64,000 bases of DNA from Rosa chinensis (lineage: Eukaryota; Streptophyta; Magnoliopsida; Rosales; Rosaceae). The stretch is from contig NC_037091.1 in assembly GCF_002994745.2 (NCBI RefSeq), positions 22,201,789 through 22,265,788 on the forward strand. Reading direction: 5' to 3'. The position numbers and the translations under genes are program-made. Position 1 is the stretch's first letter, and every line of letters starts with the position of its first letter. Of the stretch, positions 56,547 to 64,000 are shown piece after piece. The notes below the pieces were generated by a model. That model did no database searches and was not told the DNA's origin. It saw nothing but the letters and a program-made list of their open reading frames with translations.

Positions 56547-58607
56547 GTGCAGCAAGACGGAAATAAGGTCGATTTTCCTCATGCAGAATATGTATTTACA
56601 CCGTCTCAACGTACATTTATATGTGAATTCCTCAAGTCAGTTAGATTTCCAGATGGTTATGCGGCAAATATATCACGCAATGTGAATTTAGATGACCGGA
56701 AGATATTGGGTTTAAAGAGTCACGATTGTCATGTGCTATTGCAACGAGTTCTTCCTGTTGGAATACGAAAACATTTGAAGAAAAAGATTTATGCTCCACT
56801 TGTAGAACTATCATATTTCTTCCAGCAGATATGCGCAAAGACACTCAAAATTGCAGATCTGGAGAGGTGGGAGGTGGAGATTGTACTGATATTATGCAAA
56901 CTAGAAAAAATTTTCCCTCCAGCATTCTTTGACATTATGGTTCATTTAGCCGTGCACTTGCCACGCGAAGCTAAACTTGCTGGCCCAGTGGGATACCGTT
57001 GGATGTATCCAATTGAGAGGTAATGCACTTTCTTCCTTGAACTTTTATTTATATATATATTCCTAGTTTTAAACTAGAATTTTTGTTGGCACTTTTTTTA
57101 ATATATATATATATATTTATTTTTTCCCTAGTTTAATTGGATTCGTAGTTTAATTGGATTCCTAGTTTAATTATATCCCTAGTTTTAATTGGATTCGTAG
57201 ACTAACATATTTTGTTCCCAGTTTGCGTTTTTTTTTTTTTTTTTGGAACATATTCGTAGACTAACATATTATGTGTCTATATGTGTGTGTAATATATATA
57301 TATATATATATATATATAACTTTCCTAGTTTGCATTCATAAACTAAGATTTTTTTAAATTATTCGTAGGTTGCTGGGAACATATAAAAAATATGTGCGGA
57401 ACAAAGCACGACCAGAAGGCTCTATTGCTGAGGCTCATATTTCGTATGAATCATTAACATTTTGTTCAATGTATCTTGAAGATGTCGAGACAGCCTTCAA
57501 TCGCCCTGAACGAAACCAGTCAGGGAGTGAACTTAACGCAAAAATTTCTGTTTTCGCTCAACGAGTACGTCCAACTGGAAAAGGGGTAATGGTTGAGTTA
57601 TCACAGGAAGAATTGAAACAAGCAAATTGGTTTATCTTGAATAATTGCGACGAGATTGAAGAGTTTAGAAGGTATGTGATTGATAATCTACTTTATTTAT
57701 TTAGAATATCTTGAAATAAATAAAATACTAACAGTCAATTGTGTTTTGTAGTGAGCACGTGGAACTCCTGAAAAAAAATAGTACTGAAAACATAGATCAG
57801 AGACATATGGAAGAGTTTCAACAATGGTTTCTAAGTCGTGCTAAGACATTATATGATGAAGGGTTGATTTCTGAAGAGATTTATTCATTAGCACATGGTG
57901 CTGACCCGCGCAGTGTCCAGTATACAGGGTGCATGGCAAATGATATTCGGTGGTCCGTCAAACGGATTGAGCAATACCAGACCACACAGGATAGTGGCAT
58001 TATGACGATTGGGTCCCATAATGGTGAACCTTGCACCTTTTATGGGAGTCTGGTTAGTGTGGTTCAATTTCATTTTCGAAAAAAGTACAGTACAATTCTT
58101 TTTAAATGTCAATGGTATAATTCAAATCCCAAAAAGATGAAGTTTGACTACCATTTGACGTCGTTAAACGTTAAAAACCAATGGTACCAGCATGATCCTT
58201 ATGTGCTAGCAAAACAAGCCCATAAGGTGTTTTATCTTGATGACCTAAAATTGGGACATCCTTGGAAAGTTGTCCAGAAGATTCAATATAGGCACTTGTG
58301 GGATGTTCCAGAAAGAGAAGAAGATGAAGATCTTGTAGACCATGATAATGATCCCGGTGACGAGGACGATGACGCTAATATATGGGAGGTTCACGTAGAA
58401 GATGATGAAACTAGTATATCTTTGCGCAGACATGATGTGGAACTTGAAACTATTATCCTCAACAACACAAATAAAGAAAAGAATGCAGCAGATGACGGTG
58501 ATTTTATCGACGATGATTCTACGGATGATGATCTTATGTTGGACTATAATAGAGCTCTTGGTGAAGAAGAATTACTAGGTGATCATAGTGACACAAATAG
58601 TGACTAG
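56547..58607 (+). CDS. CACTA TNP2-type transposase, C-terminal half (DUF4218-DUF4216)
   Basis: Three exons, 56547-57019, 57369-57671 and 57752-58607, join in frame with GT-AG introns (57020-57368 and 57672-57751). Exon 1 carries DUF4218 (GLKSHDCHVLLQRVLPVGIR, FFDIMVHLAVHL, GYRWMYPIER). Exon 2 continues with YVRNKARPEGSIAEAHI. Exon 3 holds DUF4216 (FYGSLVSVVQFHF, VFYLDDLKLG) and an Asp/Glu-rich tail before the TAG. No stop interrupts the joined frame. The 5' catalytic domain is missing, so this cannot cut DNA. The start at 56547 is simply the first open codon of the frame; the true 5' end is uncertain. Confidence 0.88.
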
Positions 58608-59640
58608 ATTTTTGAGCCGAGTAATTTTATGTATATTTTGAGGCTTTCCATAATTTTTTTTTTTTTTTTTTTAAGAATCCGACTTTCCATTTATTGAGTG
58701 ATATTGTTTGGTATATATTTTTTATAACAGATATTGTTTGGTATTTTTTCCAATAATTTTGTTGTTTTTCTTTTTTGTCCTTAAATTTGTCTTTCCATAA
58801 CAGATATTGTTTTGAATCTGACTTTCCATTTAATATGTATTTAATTTTTCCCTTCTTCTTCCCTCCTTATTTATTTATTAATTTCTCCCCTCTTTATTTA
58901 TTTATTAATTTTTCCATAACAGATATTGTTTAGATTATGGCCTCACCACCACTCTTTCTCTCTCCGATTCAAAATCACATTGTTGGTGTCGCCACCACTC
59001 TCCTTCTCTCTCCGATTCAAAATCACCCTTCACCACCATGCAGGCCATTCAGTCCTCCACACTCCGACTCGCCCCGCTCGACCCGCTCCGCAAACGGACC
59101 CAATCACAGAATACTCTCTCTCTCTATCTCCCCCAAAGTCCAAAGAAGAATCTGAACCAGAATGAGCATGAGGGAGGTTGGGGGTCTGATCCCATGCCTC
59201 ATCAGCGCCTGGCAAGTGAGGATGAGGGAGGTTGGGGGTCTGATCCCATTTTGAATGTTTCTTTCCCCGAATTGCATCACTTGATTATCATTCAATTTTC
59301 TCTAGAAAATAATTATAGTTTTTATTCCGTAATTATGAATATATCAAATCAATTATAGTTATCTATGCGGTAATTATGGTTATGATTCTATTTATTTATT
59401 TCTTTTCTTGACTTTCTGATTATGTTTCATTGTTATCTGTCAAAACGAACTTATCGTTTCTTCCATCTCTTCCCGTTCTTCTCTCTCTGCTCACAGAAAT
59501 CTTCGTACGCCATCCTTCCTATTCTTCTATCGAACAAGCGGGAAAATTAGGCGGGATGTGCAGAGAGAGTAGGCGGGATTTTGAGAGAAAAGATAGGAGT
59601 CCTAATTAGGACTCTTCCTAACCCAAAAGAGATGGACGAC
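58608..59640. other. CACTA inter-gene spacer with local duplications
   Basis: T-rich, then a Ser/Pro-biased stretch (58937-59165) with two copies of CTTCTCTCTCCGATTCAAAA-like sequence. A tandem pair of GAGGGAGGTTGGGGGTCTGA lies at 59169 and 59224. The small frames here have no family signature. Confidence 0.5.
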
Positions 59641-59642
59641 AA

Positions 59643-59651
59643 TATAAAAGG
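59643..59651 (+). promoter_or_regulatory. TATA box of the TNPA-like gene
   Basis: TATAAAAGG follows a CT-rich stretch and precedes a leader (CATCACAACATCAACTTCG) typical of a transcription start about 30 bp downstream. The ATG is 1.5 kb further on, implying 5' UTR intron(s). Confidence 0.6.
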
Positions 59652-61156
59652 GAATCGGCTCTGTTCATCACAACATCAACTTCGACTCTTTCTCTGCAAT
59701 CTTCATTTTGAAGGGTCTGTTGCAAATTGCTAAGTATATATCTTATTATTTTTTTCTTTTAAGGTGTTTTCTTGATTTGACTTTTGGTTTTTTTCTTTTG
59801 TTGAATTGCAGATTACGGGTGTTCTTCGTTCAATTTTCCGGTGTTCAATTTTCCAGGTATGTTTTTGGGTTATTGGTTGAATTTTTCTGAGTTTAACATG
59901 AACAAGGGCTCACATGTATCATTTATACCCTGACTCTTATAGTGCGAACTTGACTCTTATAGTGCGAACTTGACTCTTATAGTGCGAACTTGTAACTATT
60001 CTATGCAATTGTAGTTTCTGGATAGGAAGATAAACTGGAGTATAAATGTCACTGTGTGATTTTCATAGAGTTTGGATCATGTCTTAATGCTTTTTTGATA
60101 TAGAAAGAAAGTTGATTACTTATTGATTGATTTATGGGCAAATGGCTTGTTGTACTTTAATGTATAATTTTCATAGAGTTGGATATCATGTTCGTAATCT
60201 TGATGTTCTATTGAAATTTTGAAAGAAAGTTTTGTTCAATAGCAAGATAAGCATCGGTAACAAATAAATATACGTACATTAATTGTCCCACTTTTAAACC
60301 ATTCTAGCAAGTTTCTGTTCTCAACAAAGTTGTGTTACTTCAGTTTCTTATGATACTTGCTGTTCTATTGGAATAGTAAATGTTAAGACTAGTATCTATT
60401 ATGGAAGACAAGAATATGATGTCCTGAATTTTAAGATATAGAAAACGATTAATGGGTATAAATTAGCTCTCCTACGTTGGTCGTTCTGCTTGTTCCTTTA
60501 CTCTTGCAAAAACATGGTTAAAGATTTGAATGGAAGCAACAGAGTTTCATATTCCTTGTTATGAGTGTTCTTCTCCTTTAATGATTTGGTTGATACTATC
60601 GGTGTTCTTTTCTGTGGAATTGCAGATTGAAGGGGTTTAGGACCAAACACATCCACGAAAACAGTAAATTTTCTATCTAATTTTCTGATTTGGTTCTACC
60701 TAAGTCTCTTATTTTTTTTGATTGGCAGCTTCTTGATGTTCTATTTCTTGCTATATACTATGTTTTAGTAATCTCAATATCTCATTGATCCTTTTGTTTT
60801 GATATCGGACTTCCTGTTTTTAGTCACAAGCCCCAGTAAATGTATGTCGATTATACAGCCCCAGTTAATGTTTTTAGTCTAAAGCTCAGAAATAGTGGCA
60901 GAAAGCCCCAATTAATGTTTTTAATCTAAATGTCAAAACTAGTGGCTGAAAGCCCCAGTTAATGTTTTTAATCTAAAGCCCCAGTGTATATATGTCGATT
61001 AAGTTAATGCTACAGCCCCAAAAATATATATAGTTTAGTATAAGTACCCAGTCCTCTATAGCTACTTCTCTCATCTAAGTTACAGTTTTCAATTGTGTGG
61101 ACTTGTGCACATGCACTCGTTTTTGTATTTTTACTCTTTTTTGTTATGTGTTGCAG
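59652..61156 (+). other. 5' leader and leader introns of the TNPA-like gene
   Basis: No coding sequence. It contains a 20-bp tandem triplication (TGACTCTTATAGTGCGAACT, 59931-59992) and four 45-60 bp repeats with AGCCCCAGTTAATGTTTTTA (60828-61010). GT...AG signals such as GTATGTTT (59857) and TTGCAG (61151-61156) fit intron(s) ending just before the ATG. Confidence 0.5.
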
Positions 61157-63006
61157 ATGTCCTCTCAATCTCTGCAACTTGGACGAGGAAAAATGATAAG
61201 GAAGCCTGCTAATGCAACAACAAGAGCATCCAAATCAGCTTCTCAGCTACCATCACAACCAGCACTGAGAGCAACTTCTTATGCAGCACCCACAACAACT
61301 GAACTGCCATTTGAAGAGCCACAAGCTGATCAACATCCTACAGCTCACAACTCAGGTAAAGACGTGAATGCATGCCACTTGTTATCCTTAACGATGGTTT
61401 GATATATAAGATATTAATTTCACTTTCTATCTTCTCATTCTTTTTATCTGATCATGCAGAGAATTCCTCTACCCCTGCTGAATTGAAAAAAACACGTGGC
61501 AAAACAACTGGGAAAGGTATGATTGAGATGATTACTAGCAATGGCAACAAGAAGGTGGAGATAATATTTGACCAGGAGTGAGTACAGCAATAAGAAGTTC
61601 ACTACCGCTATAGGGATTGAGGTTCGAAGGCGAGCTCCGGTATGTTACCGTGGATGGAATAAGATTTCAGGAGATATTAAGAGGACACTACGAGAGGGAT
61701 TGACGGTAATTTTAAGTCAGTGGTTTAATGCAAAGTTAATATTTTTTGTTCCTAACATACTATATTATTTTTATTCTTAATTAGGTACACTTTGACGTGG
61801 AAATAGAACATCCAAAAATTATCTATTTTGTGGATGATAAGATGCGCTCGGCGTATACTCAATTCAAGTGGAAGTTGCACGATCACTATCAAAAATGTGG
61901 CACATCTGTTCGGGGACGAGCCACACTTCCTCCACCTGATCTATGGGGTGAGAGATCGACAGAGGAGTGGCATTGGCTATGTGATGAACTCTACACCGAT
62001 CCAAAATATATTGTATGTATTCTTCACTCCTTTATTTTTTCAAAATATTTTTATTGTTGTATGTTTTTTTAAAAGAAATAATATTACAGTTTTATGCTTT
62101 GATTAAAAATTTTAGAGTACATAATTAACCTCACAATATTTATAAAGGATAAATGCAAGAAGAATTCAACTAGCCGAAAGAGACAAAGGACTACGCATCG
62201 TGGCGGAGCTATGCCTTTCATTCAACATGCTTTGAGGACAGCCAAGGTAAATTTTATGAGTTTCGAGTGAGTTAATTCAAATGTTATCTTGAATAATTGT
62301 TAATTTGGGAGATTTTTTTAAATTGCAGGAGGGCAATCCTTTGTCTTTCATAGACAATTGGGCAGCTATGTATCAAGATTCAAATAGCAATTGGGTTAGT
62401 GATGCTGCACGTGATAAATATGTAAGTATTGTTATCAATGTTGTTAAAGTCGTATTAGTTTTGGGAAAATAATTACTATTTAAATATATAAGTAAATAAC
62501 ATATTTATTTTTGTTTTTATATTTTATTTTTGTAGGATCGACTGAAAAATAAGAGAGAAGAGCATAAGGAGAAACTAACCCTAGAGGCACCAGAGGGTAC
62601 TCCACCAGAATCTGTACAAGTTACTGCGCGTGATGAGATTCCAATCATGGCTGAAGAGTGTGGAAGGAAGGGAAAAAGAGTTCGTGGTTTAGGCTCGTTT
62701 CCTCGCATGAAGCTTCCAACTGTTACATCTTCAACAGCTGTGAGTTCTGAAATGAACGTAATGCAAGATAAAGTTAAGAAGCTTGAATCAACTGTGGACA
62801 CTATGCGGTCACAAAATGCACAGCTAATGACAATGTTGAAGAAGTTCCTGATGAATAGCCAAGGCTGTTTTGCTGATACAGAAAACATTGACATGAATAT
62901 CGTAGTACCCAACAGTGAAGAAGATGATGTCTTTGGAAGAGATGAAGACGGTGTCCAAAACAATGGAGATAATTCTGAAACAGAGGATTTGGAGGAAGAT
63001 TTGTGA
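61157..63006 (+). pseudogene. CACTA Transposase_24 (TNPA-like) protein gene, one frame lesion
   Basis: The ATG at 61157 directly follows an AG acceptor. Exons: 61157-61355, 61460-61705, 61785-62012, 62148-62246, 62329-62421 and 62536-63006, all with GT-AG introns. The protein starts MSSQSLQLGRGKMIRKPANA. It then carries the plant transposase block TAIGIEVRRRAPVCYRGW, DKMRSAYTQFKWKLHDHYQK and WHWLCDELYTDPKY, a basic patch, DRLKNKREEHKEK, a short coiled coil (QDKVKKLESTVDTMRSQNAQ) and an acidic C-terminus. In exon 2 the frame slips near 61578 (FDQE-stop versus EYSNKKFTTAIG), so a small indel breaks it. TNPA-like proteins bind subterminal repeats and bring the ends together. Confidence 0.85.
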
Positions 63007-63379
63007 TTCATAAAGTCATTTTTAGTAATTTTTGGATTAGGATTTAGCTAGTCTAGCTTGGCAAACAATTTTTCTTTTTATTAGCTATTATTATTTTGTG
63101 GGTAGAATTTTGTAAACTCTATTTGATTTATGATTTAATAAATCTTTTGATTAATATTAAAAAATTAATTTTTTAAATATTCAAATTATTTTGAAATTTT
63201 TAAATAAATAATTATCAAATGAGACAAACAATCCAGCCTCATTTAAAGTCATTTGCAACAAACAATGATTCTTTTGCATATGTTGCAAATCATTATATGC
63301 AACATTATATGCGATCTTGCTTATTATTTTTTTCAACAAATATTTATTCTTGCATTTTATATTTTCGACAACTATGCTA
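63007..63379. other. 3' region of the TNPA-like gene
   Basis: A/T-rich, with ATTTAATAAATC near 63133 as a possible poly(A) signal. No further gene. Confidence 0.5.
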
Positions 63380-64000
63380 ATTTGACATATCTTTATAAAG
63401 ATATTGGCGACAATTCAGAGTTGTCGTAAAAAGACTAAATTTCTCGCTTAATTAAATATGCGACGCCTTTCGGTTGTCGCGTAATGTGTTTTACTGATTG
63501 TCAAAAGCGACGAAATAACAGGGTTGTCATTTTTTCAATATGCGACGCAATAAGTTCCTCGATGAAATTATAAGAGACAAACAAGAAGCCTCGCATATCA
63601 TTTTCTACAACAAATGCATATGTGTCTCATATTAATATATGCAACAAAAATGAAACCTCGTAGTTATTTTTTTGCAACAAAAAAAAGTCTCGCATATAAA
63701 TTTTCGATCAAACATATAAACCTCGCAGATGGAATATGCAACGTAAACAAGGTCTCCTATATTGGAAATTGTAACAAATATAAAGTCTCGCTTATAGCAT
63801 TCTGTAACGCACTCTCTTGTCTTGCAAGATGTCATATGTGAGGAACGAATTGCGTCGCCAATTGAAAATGCAACAAACATCCAAACCTCGCATATGGAAT
63901 ATGCAACGTAAACAAAGCGTCGTATATTAAAAACAGTGACAAATATAAAGTCTCGCATATAGTTTTTGGTAACACATTTGTGAGTGTCACAATTTGTGAT
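63380..64000. repeat. CACTA right subterminal repeats
   Basis: Repeats of GCGAC, TCTCGC(A/T)TAT and ATGCAAC(A/G) motifs. A 165-bp unit is repeated (CCTCGCA(G/T)ATGGAATATGC at 63721 and 63886). The array runs off the window edge. Small frames here are repeat shadows. Confidence 0.85.

Larger units (their letters stand above)
54780..64000 (+). mobile_element. CACTA (En/Spm) element, left end and body, runs off the window
   Basis: The left end is CACTACAAGAGAAAAT at 54780-54795. A kilobase of subterminal repeats follows, then a TNP2-type C-terminal frame (56547-58607), a spacer with promoter, a Transposase_24 (TNPA-like) gene (61157-63006) and right-hand subterminal repeats from about 63380. 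The right TIR is not within the window, so the length is over 9.2 kb and the 3-bp target duplication cannot be checked. Confidence 0.88.

Noticed and set aside
58926..59358. Ser/Pro-rich frames of 72-106 codons as a captured gene
   Set aside because: Built from local duplications and CT-rich DNA; no recognisable domain, so not supported.

Overview
This window is nuclear DNA from a flowering plant, very probably a core eudicot. It has intron-split genes, a non-RD leucine-rich-repeat receptor kinase locus of the FLS2/EFR/Xa21 type (LRR-XII), and a dense layer of plant transposons: Copia, Tat-type Gypsy, hAT, Mutator, CACTA, MITEs and a SINE-like repeat. Species cannot be fixed from sequence alone. 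Most coding DNA here is transposon-derived or broken, so nearly all entries are pseudogenes or mobile elements.

Region 1 (1-21 kb): remains of an FGGY-type carbohydrate (D-ribulose) kinase gene. Its penultimate exon lies at 942-1068 and its last exon at 20777-20903. The ~19.7 kb between them is a stack of insertions: a degraded hAT element (2224-7733) inside an LTR-like remnant; a minus-strand Copia element (8230-16744) whose right LTR was hit by a 2.26 kb solo LTR (14126-16388) holding a striking array of variable-stem hairpins; and a Tat/Athila-style LTR-like segment (about 17.2-20.3 kb).

Region 2 (21-39 kb): two tandem LRR-XII receptor-kinase copies. Copy 1 (22217-30309) is nearly complete but carries one frameshift and a recent LTR-retrotransposon insertion (22791-27029) with identical LTRs and a perfect 5-bp target duplication. 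That element has no pol. It carries a 994-codon open frame stitched from fragments of host housekeeping genes: GCN1/ILITYHIA, chloroplast SRP54, NUP205 and probably RST1. It is the most unusual object in the window. Between the two kinase copies sit a Pack-MULE (30888-33138, perfect 9-bp target duplication) with a captured TCP transcription-factor fragment, and a small hAT MITE (33415-33865). Copy 2 (35483-38981) is a heavily frameshifted pseudogene.

Region 3 (39-54.8 kb): repeat-rich DNA. It is dominated by a degenerate minus-strand Tat-lineage Gypsy element (pol 48464-52110) with an antisense plant-mobile-domain gene (44786-47485) downstream of its integrase. There are also an isolated CACTA terminus with 143-bp tandem repeats, an inverted MITE pair, a SINE-like unit, a plus-strand Tat 5' leader and a Copia integrase fragment.

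Region 4 (54.78 kb to the end): a CACTA (En/Spm) element running off the window. It has long subterminal repeats, a three-exon frame encoding the C-terminal half of a TNP2-type transposase (DUF4218 then DUF4216) without room for its catalytic domain, and a second multi-exon gene of the Transposase_24 (TNPA-like) type with its own TATA promoter.
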